From positions 18,641 to 82,640 of the forward strand of contig NZ_APHR01000004.1 of assembly GCF_000349205.1 (NCBI RefSeq): 64,000 nt of DNA. Reading direction: 5' to 3'. The position numbers and the translations under genes were made by a program. The notes beneath the pieces were generated by a model. That model was not told where the DNA came from. It did no database searches and was given only the letters and a program-made list of their open reading frames with translations. Source of the stretch: Methylophaga lonarensis MPL (GTDB lineage: Bacteria; Pseudomonadota; Gammaproteobacteria; Nitrosococcales; Methylophagaceae). Of the stretch, positions 36,923 to 46,373 are shown in pieces (the stretch's first letter is position 1; each line of letters begins with the position of its first letter).

Positions 36923-38032
36923 CTAATCGGCTTGCTTTTCTGTACTGGCCTCAAGCATTTGCGCCTGCTGCTCCAGCTCCACGCCTCGAGGCCAGGCATA
37001 GACCAGCGCCTTGAGGAGTGTTGCCAGCGGGATGGCAAAGAAAATGCCCCAGAAGCCCCAGATGCCTCCAAAAAACAGCACCGCCAGAATGATCGACACC
37101 GGATGCAGATTGACCGCCTCTGAAAACAAAACAGGCACCAGCACATTGCCGTCCAGCGCCTGGATGATGCCATAGGCAATCATCACGTACATAAACTGGT
37201 CACTCAGACCAAAATTAAACCCTGCCACCGCGGCAACGGGCAAAGTCGCGACAGCAGCACCGATGTATGGCACCAACACTGAGAAACCGACAATCACTGC
37301 CAACAAAGCCGCATAGGGAACGCTCAGAAGGGTGAATGTCACATAAGTCACCGCGCCAACGATGATGATTTCCACAAACTTGCCACGAATATAGTTGGCG
37401 ATTTGATCGTCCATTTCATGCCATACCCGACTCATCAATGAGCGCTTTTTGGGCAGCATGGACAAAATAAAATCAACCAGTGCCTGCCGATCCTTAAGCA
37501 TGAAAAACACCAGAATCGGTACTAAAACCAGATAAATAATCAAGGCCACCACACTGCCCAATGATGACAGTGATGCAGTGATGAGGCGTTGACCAAACTG
37601 CGTCATTTCCCTGCCAGCCATGCCGATCCAGGCTTGTATCTGATCCGGTGTCACCAATTGTGGGTAACGCTCCTGTATTTCATCCAGCCAGCGCTGACCA
37701 CTGGCAAACATTCGCGGCGTTTCCTGTAAAAACAGCACCATCTGATTCCAGACCAAGGGCAACAGAATAAAGGCCAAGGCCAGCATGACGCCCAGAAAAG
37801 CCAGAAACACGATAGTCACTGCCAGCAGATGTGGAACGCCTCTGCGCTCCAGGATATTGACGGGGCCCTGCAACAGAAAAGCAAACACCAATGCGGTCAG
37901 AAACGGAGCCAGCATTCTGCCAAACAGAATCACTGCGGCAAACCCAAGCGCCAGCACTATCAGTAGAATGACGGCTTCTTCATCAGAAAAATATCGTTCG
38001 GTCCATCGCCTGAAAAGTGCCCGCATTGTCAT
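36923..38032 (-). CDS. AI-2E family transporter (PerM-like permease)
   Basis: A 369-residue membrane protein with seven to eight helices and the family blocks RMLAPFLTALVFAFLLQGPV, LVLVPILVFFMLKDR, and HPVSIILAVLFFGGIWGFWG. The family includes TqsA and PerM and exports AI-2, Na+/H+ or other substrates; the name alone does not show an AI-2 role. ATG 38032 is chosen. It is divergent from an RND adaptor, with a Fur-like palindrome between. Confidence 0.88.
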   Translation of the reverse strand: MTMRALFRRWTERYFSDEEAVILLIVLALGFAAVILFGRMLAPFLTALVFAFLLQGPVNILERRGVPHLLAVTIVFLAFLGVMLALAFILLPLVWNQMVLFLQETPRMFASGQRWLDEIQERYPQLVTPDQIQAWIGMAGREMTQFGQRLITASLSSLGSVVALIIYLVLVPILVFFMLKDRQALVDFILSMLPKKRSLMSRVWHEMDDQIANYIRGKFVEIIIVGAVTYVTFTLLSVPYAALLAVIVGFSVLVPYIGAAVATLPVAAVAGFNFGLSDQFMYVMIAYGIIQALDGNVLVPVLFSEAVNLHPVSIILAVLFFGGIWGFWGIFFAIPLATLLKALVYAWPRGVELEQQAQMLEASTEKQAD

Positions 38033-38064
38033 CTGGATCGCACCTGTGCTTAATATGGTTTTAG

Positions 38065-38081
38065 AGAATGAATATCATTCT
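38065..38081. promoter_or_regulatory. Fur-box-like palindrome
   Basis: AGAATGA-ATA-TCATTCT is a perfect 7-bp inverted repeat with the GAATGA/TCATTC halves typical of Fur-type sites. It lies in the gap between the AI-2E permease gene and the RND adaptor/pump pair, 33 bases from the former and about 90-125 from the latter. Predicted from sequence pattern only. Confidence 0.5.
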
Positions 38082-38206
38082 GACACAAAACCTCGCTATG
38101 GGCAGAGTGACTTGCTTGAGATTTAAAGCATCAGGCTTGACCTGCTTCGGGCTTTGGTTCGGCTTTAATGAGGTATGATGAATTTTCACATTGTTTCTGG
38201 ATCGCC

Positions 38207-39250
38207 ATGCTTGCCGTACTTTTAACTTGCTTGATGATGTGCTTACCCACAGCCGCCAGCGCTGACCCAGCCATCGTAATGACCACCACGCCAAAAAGTG
38301 CTCTCAGCGGCCAGGCTTTTCGTCTATCGGGGTCACTGACTGCCGAGCGGGAGAGCCGCCTGTCACCTCAAGTTGAAGGCTTGGTTTCAAGGGTATTTGT
38401 GGATGCCGGTGATCGGGTCAAGCAAGGTGATGTATTGTTGCAACTGGACACAGCGGTTGCACGGGATCAACTGGCACAAGCCGAAGCCCGCCTGCTAGAA
38501 GCCCAAACCCTGTTGACTGAGCGGGAGCGCCTGGTCAATGAAGCGCAGCGCCTGCGTCAGCAAAATCATATTTCGGAAACAGAATCCGCACGACGGCTTT
38601 CTGAACAACAAATGGCACGTGCTGCACTCGATGCAGCAGAGGCAGCGAAGCGACTGGCCCAGACATTTTTGCAACAACACAGCCTGAGAGCCCCCTTCGA
38701 TGGCGTCATTAAAAACAAATGGACAGAAGCTGGCGAATGGATTCAACGAGGCACAGCGGTGCTTGAGCTGGTTGCGACGCAACCCATAAGACTGGATGTT
38801 CAGGTGCCACAGGAACGTTTTAGTGCCTTGAACACCAACACACCAGTCAGCATTTTCCCCGATGCCCTGCCAGGTGTTGAAATTCCAGCACAAATTACCG
38901 CTATCGTGCCTGTTGGCGACCAAAATGCCCGTGCATTTCTAGTGCGTATTGTGGTCGAACCGGACCAACATCTGTTGCTTCCCGGCACTTCTGCCGTGGC
39001 CGAGTTCCGGCTGCAATATGAAAATGATCCACTGATCGTGCCGCGTGATGCTTTATTACGCCATCCTGACGGTAATCAGAGTGTTTTTGTAATCAAGGAT
39101 GGCATTGCCTATCGTCAGCCGGTAAAAACAGGTGCCAGATTGAGTGAGGGCGTTGTCATCACCGATGGGCTCACGGCAGATGCCGAGGTAGTCATTCGTG
39201 GCAATGAAGGCCTGCGTGATGGCCAGTCTGTCCATGTAGAAGAGTTTTAG
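38207..39250 (+). CDS. Efflux RND periplasmic adaptor
   Basis: A 347-residue membrane-fusion protein. Both ATG 38168 and ATG 38207 are possible; the second gives a simple signal peptide (MLAVLLTCLMMCLPTAASA) and has a weak GGAT ribosome site, so I prefer it with low certainty. Barrel-sandwich halves (LSPQVEGLVSRVFVDAGDRV and LRAPFDGVIKNKWTEAGEWI) surround a long coiled coil (about 75-150). Stops six bases before the pump gene. Confidence 0.88.
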   Translation: MLAVLLTCLMMCLPTAASADPAIVMTTTPKSALSGQAFRLSGSLTAERESRLSPQVEGLVSRVFVDAGDRVKQGDVLLQLDTAVARDQLAQAEARLLEAQTLLTERERLVNEAQRLRQQNHISETESARRLSEQQMARAALDAAEAAKRLAQTFLQQHSLRAPFDGVIKNKWTEAGEWIQRGTAVLELVATQPIRLDVQVPQERFSALNTNTPVSIFPDALPGVEIPAQITAIVPVGDQNARAFLVRIVVEPDQHLLLPGTSAVAEFRLQYENDPLIVPRDALLRHPDGNQSVFVIKDGIAYRQPVKTGARLSEGVVITDGLTADAEVVIRGNEGLRDGQSVHVEEF

Positions 39251-39256
39251 ATCGAG

Positions 39257-42200
39257 ATGCTTGAAGCACCGATACGTCACGCCAAGCTGTTAACCGTTGC
39301 TATTTTGATCATCTGTGTGCTGGGCGTCACCGCCGCCTTGCGCATTCCGGTTCAAATGATTCCGGATCTGGATGTTCGCACGATTAGCGTCATCACTGGC
39401 TGGCCGGGAGCCACACCCCAAGATATCGAGAAGGAAATCCTGATCGAGCAGGAACGTTATCTGCGCAACCTGCCCAACCTGAAACGAATGGAATCTCTGG
39501 CTGAAACTGGCTGGGCTGGAATCGATCTGGACTTTCCAGCAGGCGTCGATATTAACGAAATGTTGATTCGGGTCTCCAATGCATTGAGCCAGGTGAGCGG
39601 CTATCCGGAAAACGTTGATCAGCCGCGTTTGTTCAGTAGCTCGTTTTCTGAAAACGCCTTTATGTTTTTTGCCATCACACCACTGCCCGGCAATCCGCTC
39701 AATCTCAACATGGACATGATCAACGATTTTGTTGATGACCAGGTGCGCACCCGAATGGAACGGGTGACTGGCGTTTCACAGGTTCACGTGCGGGGCGGTG
39801 CCAGACGCCAGATTCAAATCTATATTGATCCCGCCAAACTGTCGCAACGGGGCCTCAGCCTGACCGAAGTTCGAGATCAGATTCGGCTGCGAAACCGCGA
39901 TGTTTCGGCAGGTGATCTGGATGATGGCAAACGAAGATATCTGGTTCGCACCGTCGGCCGTTTTCAGGATCTGGAAGATTTGCAACAAATGATCCTCGCA
40001 CACCGTAATGGCAGCGATATTCGACTCGGTGATATTGCAGATATCAGCCTGTCCCATTATGAAGTCCGAAACGTATCGATTGTTAACGATGAGCTGGCGC
40101 TATCACTGGCGGTGACACGGGAACCCGGTTCCAATGTCATACAAATCAAAGACGATCTACTTGAGGTTGTTGAGCAAATTCAACAAGAGCTGCTCGAACC
40201 CAATGGCTTGCAAATATTTTTGAACAGTGATGATGTGCGCTACGTCCAGGCCTCCATCCACAACGTCATCACCAACTTGTTGCTGGGTGCTGTGCTGGCA
40301 ACATTCATCATGTTTTTATTTCTTCGTTCGGGCAAGGCAACCCTGATCGGCCTGATGGGCATCCCGGTCTGCATCCTTGCAGCATTTTTGGGCCTGCTGT
40401 TTTTTAACCGCACCATCAATGTCATCTCACTGGCGGGAATCGCCTTTGCCATTGGCATGACGCTGGATAACAGCATCGTGGTGCTGGAAAACATTGAACA
40501 GGCGCGCCGCAAAGGGTTGGATAAACTCAATGCCGCCATCAATGGCGTTCGTGAGGTCTGGCCTGCGGTGCTCGCCTCCAGCCTGACCACGATTCTGGTG
40601 TTTGCTCCCGTGCTGTTTGTTCAGGAAGAAGCCGGACAACTGTATTCGGACATCGCCATTGCCATATCCACAGCAATATTGGCATCTATGCTATTTGCCA
40701 TTACCGCCGTGCCAGCCGCTGCCAATCAATATGGTCTGGGACGAGCCGCCGAGCCACGGTCACGACGAAGCTGGATTCTCGGCATCGTCAACTGGTTAAC
40801 AGCAGGGGTTATTCGACGCACGCTGACCATCATCTTTGCGCTGATGATGACGATAGGTGCTGCCTGGTGGCTGATGCCACCGGCGGAATATCTGCCTGAA
40901 GGAGAAGAAGCCAAAGCGTTTAGCCAAATGGTGGCACCGCCGGGCTATAACCTGTCAGAAATGCTCAGCATTGCCGAACAGCTGCAACAAGAACTGTCTG
41001 CGGCAAGACATGCTGATCCTCAACTGTTTCTGGACGGTCAGGCTCGCCTGCCGGCTTTGAACTATTACTTCCTGCGCATCAGCGCTGGGCGTATTTGGCT
41101 GTTGAGCGAACCAACACGTCCGCAAGATATCGAGCCGATGATGAATGCCATCACCGAATGGTTTTCCAGTTATCCGGGTATGCGAGCGTTTTCGCATCGC
41201 GGTTCGATTATTTCCAGTAATCAGGGCGGCACCCGTGCTGTCAATCTGGATATAGCCGGCCCGGAACTGGCCGAGCTATACACGACGGCCGATGCGGCAC
41301 TTCGCCGGGCCAGAAGTTTATTTGATAATCCACAAATCAGCTCCCAGCCTTCTTCGCTGTCGCTGGATCAACCACTGGTCGAGATCCGGCCTCGCTGGGA
41401 ACGTCTGGCCGAAACTGGTTTTACAGCCGCTGATTTTGGTTTCAGCGTCGCGGCATTAAGTGATGGAGCCTACATCGATGAATTCTTTATTGATGACGAC
41501 AAGATCGATATGTTCTTGTTCAGCACTGCCGGTCAGCAGCAAACGCTGGGCGGGCTTGCTGAACTGCCGGTATTAACTCCCAACGGCTCCATCTTGCCGT
41601 TAAACGCACTGGCCGAGCTTCATGAAACCGTGGATAGCGATATTTTACGCCGGGTGGATGGTCGAAGAACGGTCACGCTGTGGATTATTCCGCCCAGAGA
41701 TGTTGCGTTGGAAACCGCGGTGAATACCGTCCGTAATGAGTTGATTCCGGCGATGCAAGCCGAGGGCGAAATCAAAAGTGGTGTTGATGTCTCCATCTCA
41801 GGAGCCGCCGATCAACTTGATGCCACACGCGACAGTCTGACCAGTAACTTTGTCATCGCATTGCTGCTGATTTATCTGTTGCTGGTGGCCATATTCTCCC
41901 ACTGGGGTTATCCATTGATCATCATGGCAACCGTCCCCTTAGGCATTGCCGGAGGCATCGTCGGCCTGGTGCTGGTCAACGGCTCTGGTCAGTGGCTGGC
42001 TCAGTTTGGCTTGCCCAGCATCTATCAACCCTTCGATATGATTACCATGCTGGGCTTTGTCATTTTGCTTGGCACTGTGGTCAATAACCCGATTCTCATT
42101 GTCGAACAAGCCAGGCGTAACTTGCTCAACAAGGCGCTTTCGGCGAGAGAGGCCGTTCATCAGGCCGTTGCGACCCGTCTGCGGCCGATTTTGATGTCAA

Positions 42201-42382
42201 CCGGCACCACCGTGTTTGGTCTGGCACCACTGGTATTCATCCCCGGTGAGGGCACAGAGTTGTATCGAGGTGTTGGCATTGTGGTGCTGGCAGGCATTTT
42301 ATGTTCGATGCTGGTCACGCTGACTTTCCTGCCAGCATTGCTGGTGAGCTTGCTCAACTGGCAGCAAGGTCGAAAATCATAA
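39257..42382 (+). CDS. RND efflux pump permease
   Basis: A complete 1,041-residue RND pump: TM1 at the N-terminus, two large porter loops, and twelve helices, with a single Asp in TM4 (GMTLDNSIVVLENI) as in many HAE/MexF-distant pumps. VFGLAPLVFIPGEGTELYRG in the C-terminal half is typical. It pairs with the adaptor 6 bases upstream; no outer-membrane channel gene is present. The substrate is not known. It is not closely similar to the broken pump at 20728-23837. Confidence 0.92.
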   Translation: MLEAPIRHAKLLTVAILIICVLGVTAALRIPVQMIPDLDVRTISVITGWPGATPQDIEKEILIEQERYLRNLPNLKRMESLAETGWAGIDLDFPAGVDINEMLIRVSNALSQVSGYPENVDQPRLFSSSFSENAFMFFAITPLPGNPLNLNMDMINDFVDDQVRTRMERVTGVSQVHVRGGARRQIQIYIDPAKLSQRGLSLTEVRDQIRLRNRDVSAGDLDDGKRRYLVRTVGRFQDLEDLQQMILAHRNGSDIRLGDIADISLSHYEVRNVSIVNDELALSLAVTREPGSNVIQIKDDLLEVVEQIQQELLEPNGLQIFLNSDDVRYVQASIHNVITNLLLGAVLATFIMFLFLRSGKATLIGLMGIPVCILAAFLGLLFFNRTINVISLAGIAFAIGMTLDNSIVVLENIEQARRKGLDKLNAAINGVREVWPAVLASSLTTILVFAPVLFVQEEAGQLYSDIAIAISTAILASMLFAITAVPAAANQYGLGRAAEPRSRRSWILGIVNWLTAGVIRRTLTIIFALMMTIGAAWWLMPPAEYLPEGEEAKAFSQMVAPPGYNLSEMLSIAEQLQQELSAARHADPQLFLDGQARLPALNYYFLRISAGRIWLLSEPTRPQDIEPMMNAITEWFSSYPGMRAFSHRGSIISSNQGGTRAVNLDIAGPELAELYTTADAALRRARSLFDNPQISSQPSSLSLDQPLVEIRPRWERLAETGFTAADFGFSVAALSDGAYIDEFFIDDDKIDMFLFSTAGQQQTLGGLAELPVLTPNGSILPLNALAELHETVDSDILRRVDGRRTVTLWIIPPRDVALETAVNTVRNELIPAMQAEGEIKSGVDVSISGAADQLDATRDSLTSNFVIALLLIYLLLVAIFSHWGYPLIIMATVPLGIAGGIVGLVLVNGSGQWLAQFGLPSIYQPFDMITMLGFVILLGTVVNNPILIVEQARRNLLNKALSAREAVHQAVATRLRPILMSTGTTVFGLAPLVFIPGEGTELYRGVGIVVLAGILCSMLVTLTFLPALLVSLLNWQQGRKS

Positions 42383-42415
42383 GAGCTGACAACAACCGGA
42401 AACAATCCCAGGGGC

Positions 42416-42934
42416 TTAATCGTGCTCCACGACAATCAGCTCATCGACCGCAAAGCCTGCCTGCGCTGCCTGCTCAATAAAGCGTGACATCACCTCATCA
42501 TCAACTTGCGGAGTTCTTGCCAACAACCACAAGTATTTATGGCTGGGCCCTGCGACAAAAGCATATTGATAGTCAGAGTCCAGCTCAAAAATCACATAGC
42601 TGCCGTAAAATGGCCCGAAGAACGAAACCTTCAGATGGCCGGTATTGCTGTCTTTGACAAAATAAGCCCGGCCCTCAGCTTCTTTCCATTGCTGTCTGGC
42701 TGCATCAAAACCACGATTGATGACGCGCACCCCACCATCCTCTCGCAAACTGTACTCGGCATATACCTGACTTAAGCCGCGCTCGAAAGAATGATCCAAA
42801 CGAGCGATTTCATACCATTTGCCCAAATAGCTTTGCAGCTCAAAATCTGTGATCGGGCTGACGCCAGATGGCACGCGTGTGCAAGCACTTACTATTAACA
42901 AAAAACCATAAATCGCTATTAGTTTTAATTTCAT
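42416..42934 (-). CDS. blc: Bacterial lipocalin (outer-membrane lipoprotein)
   Basis: A 172-residue lipoprotein: lipobox IVSACTR at the N-terminus, then the lipocalin signature GKWYEIARLDHSFERGL, a beta-barrel body and the family end motif. Blc-type lipocalins bind lipids at the outer membrane. It begins on the base directly after the mgtE stop, so it is translationally coupled to mgtE. The stop lies 34 bases from the convergent RND pump end. Confidence 0.92.
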   Translation of the reverse strand: MKLKLIAIYGFLLIVSACTRVPSGVSPITDFELQSYLGKWYEIARLDHSFERGLSQVYAEYSLREDGGVRVINRGFDAARQQWKEAEGRAYFVKDSNTGHLKVSFFGPFYGSYVIFELDSDYQYAFVAGPSHKYLWLLARTPQVDDEVMSRFIEQAAQAGFAVDELIVVEHD

Positions 42935-44305
42935 CTAGCCAACCATGAGTGAAGACAGGAACAGTGTTGCCAGGCCCAGATAAATCGTGACGCCGGTAAT
43001 ATCAGTGATGGTTGTCAAAATCGGTCCAGTCATCAGAGCTGGATCCTTACCCATGCGTTTGATCAAAAATGGCATCGTGCCGCCCACCACACCAGCGACC
43101 AGCACATTGATACCCAGCGCAATGCCGGCAACAACGCCAAGAATGACATTGCCCTGCAATACATAGGCAACCACACAAAACAGTGCGCCAAGGGCCACAC
43201 CATTAAACAGGCCTATCACCAGTTCCTTACGAACGGCTTTCCAAAAATCTATCAGCCGGGCTTCACCCAGCGCGATACTGCGGATCGACACAGATAGCGC
43301 TTGTATGCCGACATTGCCACCCATATCGGTGATCATCGGTAAAAATGCCGCCAGAATAGCCACCTGCACAATGGTATTTTCAAAACTGCTAATGACTGCG
43401 ACCGCGCCAAGATTCAGAAAAATATTGGCGGCCATCCACGGCAGACGTTTTTTCACTGCCTGTCTGGGCGGTGTATAAAAACTTTCATCCGGTGAGGCGG
43501 CATTCATTGCTACAAATTCATCGGCCAGCTCATGTGCCAGCAGATCCATCGACTGACCAATACTGATAATGCCGACCATTGCTTGTTGTTCATCAACCAC
43601 CGGCATCATTTTCAGCCGCCGACTGCGAATTCGTCTGGCAGCCTCAAGCGCTGGCTCATCAACAGCAATCGCAAACACATCCGAGGTCATGACATTCCTG
43701 ACTTTAGCTTTGGGATCACCGAGCATCAACTCACGCAATGACACCACCCCCTCAAGACGCTGCGTCTCAGGGTGCAAGACAAATACATAAGCGGTGCGCT
43801 CTACCTCTGCCGGAGCCAGTCGCACCGCCTCAATCACCTCGCTGATATGACTGTCTGCATCAACGGTCAGGAAATTCGGGCTCATTACTGAACCAGCGGT
43901 TCCTTCCGGATATTCTGCCAATTGCATGACCCGTTGCCGATAGACCGGATCCATTTGATCCAGCAAACGGCTGGCATATGCTTCAGGCAACAGTTTGAGG
44001 ACATCGGCAAACTTTTCTGGTGCCATTTCCGCCAGCAGTGATCCGGCATCATCCTCGCTCATTTGCCCCAATAGCGTTACCGTAAATGCGGGTGGTAGAT
44101 ATCCGGCTACATAGGCGGCTTTTTCCCAGCCGGATTGCAACAGGAAGGCGATAACGTTTTCCAGTGGCACTCGGGTTAATACTTGTGAAGTTCGAAGTGC
44201 TGAGACGTTTCTAGCGGCTTTTAAGGCAGCCTTGATATCACCTTCGATCAAAAACTGTTGGGTTTGCTCGGCATAGTCATGCATCGAGCTGGCAACAAGT
44301 AACAT
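42935..44305 (-). CDS. mgtE: Magnesium transporter MgtE
   Basis: A 456-residue Mg2+ channel. The N domain (helical repeats with LLAEMAPEKFADVLKLL), a CBS pair (VMSPNFLTVDADSHISEV ... VMTSDVFAIAVDEPAL) and five C-terminal membrane helices with ITDMGGNVGIQA and GTMPFLIKRMGKDPALMTGP are in family order. Start ATG 44305 follows GGAG at good spacing. No M-box riboswitch was recognised upstream. Confidence 0.95.
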   Translation of the reverse strand: MLLVASSMHDYAEQTQQFLIEGDIKAALKAARNVSALRTSQVLTRVPLENVIAFLLQSGWEKAAYVAGYLPPAFTVTLLGQMSEDDAGSLLAEMAPEKFADVLKLLPEAYASRLLDQMDPVYRQRVMQLAEYPEGTAGSVMSPNFLTVDADSHISEVIEAVRLAPAEVERTAYVFVLHPETQRLEGVVSLRELMLGDPKAKVRNVMTSDVFAIAVDEPALEAARRIRSRRLKMMPVVDEQQAMVGIISIGQSMDLLAHELADEFVAMNAASPDESFYTPPRQAVKKRLPWMAANIFLNLGAVAVISSFENTIVQVAILAAFLPMITDMGGNVGIQALSVSIRSIALGEARLIDFWKAVRKELVIGLFNGVALGALFCVVAYVLQGNVILGVVAGIALGINVLVAGVVGGTMPFLIKRMGKDPALMTGPILTTITDITGVTIYLGLATLFLSSLMVG

Positions 44306-44374
44306 GCATCACTCCTTTGTGAGATAAGTACTTTTTATTTCAGTGCCCTGATTTGCCAATCCGGGCTTGATACA

Positions 44375-45109
44375 TCAGTGGCTGGCAAAGCGATCTTCGA
44401 GAAAACCGAGAAAACGTTGCCAGGAGCGACGATCCGCTTCCGGGTGATAACGAGCGTCATCAAACTCGGTAAATGCATGATCCGCACCACCATAGGCAAT
44501 CATTTCGTTGGGCACCTGATGCTGTTCCAGCGCTTCGGCCAGCGCGGCAAAATCCTGCATGCTAATCATCGGATCGGCCGTGCCGTGCAACACCAGAATC
44601 TCTCCCTGAGTTTGGCTGTAATCCTGTCCTTCAGGGGTGCCAAGGCCACCATGAAAGCTGACATAACCCAGAAAATCACTGCCCGCTCGCGCCATCTCCA
44701 GCGCGACAGCGCCACCAAAGCAATAGCCCATAATGACTACCTGGCGGGTATTTGCACCCAATTCTCCTGCGGTATCAAGCGCAGCCATCACCAGTCGACG
44801 CATTTTTTGCCTGTCCTGGTAGAGCTCGCCGGTATGCTGGCGTTTATCAACATCCTCTGTGGGCCTGATTCCTTTGCCAAACAAATCGGCCGCAAATACC
44901 GCATATCCGGCTTCGGCCAGCATGTCTGCCCGACGTTGTTCGTATTCGGTCAGCCCATTCCAGTCATGTATCAGCAACACCAGTTTGTCGGCCTGATCCT
45001 GGGCAACAAAATAGCCCTGGTAGGTGTTGCCCTCCAGCTGATATTGCACTTCATTTGCCATGGCCGATGACACCATCAGGCCGACCAGCAGAGCCAGAAT
45101 TTTTACCAT
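44375..45109 (-). CDS. Exported dienelactone hydrolase family protein
   Basis: A 244-residue alpha/beta hydrolase with a signal peptide (MVKILALLVGLMVSSAMA). The catalytic triad is Cys in GYCFGGAVAL, Asp in HGTADPMI, and His in GGADHAFTEF, the DLH-type Cys nucleophile. The signal peptide sets it apart from catabolic dienelactone hydrolases, which are cytoplasmic. The substrate is unknown. Confidence 0.88.
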   Translation of the reverse strand: MVKILALLVGLMVSSAMANEVQYQLEGNTYQGYFVAQDQADKLVLLIHDWNGLTEYEQRRADMLAEAGYAVFAADLFGKGIRPTEDVDKRQHTGELYQDRQKMRRLVMAALDTAGELGANTRQVVIMGYCFGGAVALEMARAGSDFLGYVSFHGGLGTPEGQDYSQTQGEILVLHGTADPMISMQDFAALAEALEQHQVPNEMIAYGGADHAFTEFDDARYHPEADRRSWQRFLGFLEDRFASH

Positions 45110-45136
45110 CTCGGCTTACTCCTACTTGTTGCTCAC

Positions 45137-46369
45137 TTAAAATATTGTCCGATCTTGAACTCGTCGGCCCTCCTGCACTTCAGGACCGGGGTATATGACC
45201 ACACGTTCATGCTCGGTTAAGCCCTCCAGCACCTGCGCATTCATGCCATTGTTAACCCCTATGGAAACCTGTCTCAGCTGAACCCGCTGACGCTCATCCA
45301 CCACAAACACGGCCCATGACCCATGATGGCGGAACAAGGCCGCTGAAGGTACCGTCAGTACATCATGAGCCTGCCAGACCACAATGCTAACCTCAACCCG
45401 ATAGCCATGGCCCAAGGCACGACGTTTGTCCGGATCATCAGTGAAGCGAATGATGGTGTTGACCCGCTGCTCCTCTACGCCCAAGGCTGAAAACCGGGTA
45501 AACCCCCAGGGTTCCACTTGTTCGACTTGTCCTGTCAGACGTTCAGGGCCACCCCAATGATCGATAAACACCGGATCACCTACAGAAACTCTGACGGCAT
45601 CGCTGGACAATAATTCGGCAAGAATCTCCAGATCCTCTGCCGTATCACCAATTTCCAGAATAGACGCACCTGCTTCCAGCGTTGTTTCACTCTTTTGCAA
45701 AATCCTCAAAATTCGTCCTGACACCGGTGCAACCAAAGGGATGGTGTTGCTATTAGTCACACTGCTAGCCGGACTGAGCGGATCATTGAAACTGATCAAG
45801 CGTGCTCGTGCATTGGCAAGATCAGCCTCTCGCATGGCAATCGCGGCAATGGCCGTATCATGATCTGCCTGACTGGCCCTGTAGCCACGCACTGCCCGAT
45901 CCAGTTCGGAACGGGTCACCAGCCCGCGCTCATGTAATTGGCGAATACGTTGTTGCTCTGCCTCGGCCAGCTCCTTGTCTGCGATGGCTTTGTTCAGATC
46001 TGCTCTTGCCATTCTGAGCGCTGCCTCAGCCGCATTAACCGCTGCCAGCCCCTGTTCACGTGTTCTAATATCCAGTGCCGATGGATTAATCGGCAACATT
46101 CTGGCGATGATAGTTTCGCCGCCTATCACCGGATCGCCCGGTTCGGCCTCTACACGTAACAGACGACCGGCAATCGGCGCAGACACCATATAAGCATCTC
46201 GCACTCGGGTACGCGCTTCTTCATTGATGGTCAGCTGCATATCCTGCCGCTGCACCAACACAATATCTACGGCTTCCGGCCGGGGAGAGAATGCCAGCGC
46301 AAAGGCAATGATCAGTAATACCATTACCAACACTGTGAGAATCGATCTCGATTTACGTCGAGCAACCAT
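45137..46369 (-). CDS. HlyD/MacA-type periplasmic adaptor of ABC exporter
   Basis: A 410-residue adaptor with an N-terminal membrane anchor (ILTVLVMVLLIIAFALAF), a barrel-sandwich/coiled-coil middle and MacA-like C-terminal domains (VLEGLTEHERVVIYPGPEV). It lies downstream of the ABC permease with four bases between, so it is the third gene of the ATPase-permease-adaptor operon. Substrate unknown. Confidence 0.88.
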   Translation of the reverse strand: MVARRKSRSILTVLVMVLLIIAFALAFSPRPEAVDIVLVQRQDMQLTINEEARTRVRDAYMVSAPIAGRLLRVEAEPGDPVIGGETIIARMLPINPSALDIRTREQGLAAVNAAEAALRMARADLNKAIADKELAEAEQQRIRQLHERGLVTRSELDRAVRGYRASQADHDTAIAAIAMREADLANARARLISFNDPLSPASSVTNSNTIPLVAPVSGRILRILQKSETTLEAGASILEIGDTAEDLEILAELLSSDAVRVSVGDPVFIDHWGGPERLTGQVEQVEPWGFTRFSALGVEEQRVNTIIRFTDDPDKRRALGHGYRVEVSIVVWQAHDVLTVPSAALFRHHGSWAVFVVDERQRVQLRQVSIGVNNGMNAQVLEGLTEHERVVIYPGPEVQEGRRVQDRTIF

Positions 46370-46373
46370 GACA

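Noticed and set aside
36923..38032. Autoinducer-2 export role of the AI-2E family protein
   Set aside because: The family is broad and no luxS or quorum-sensing gene is nearby; the name gives no evidence for that function here.
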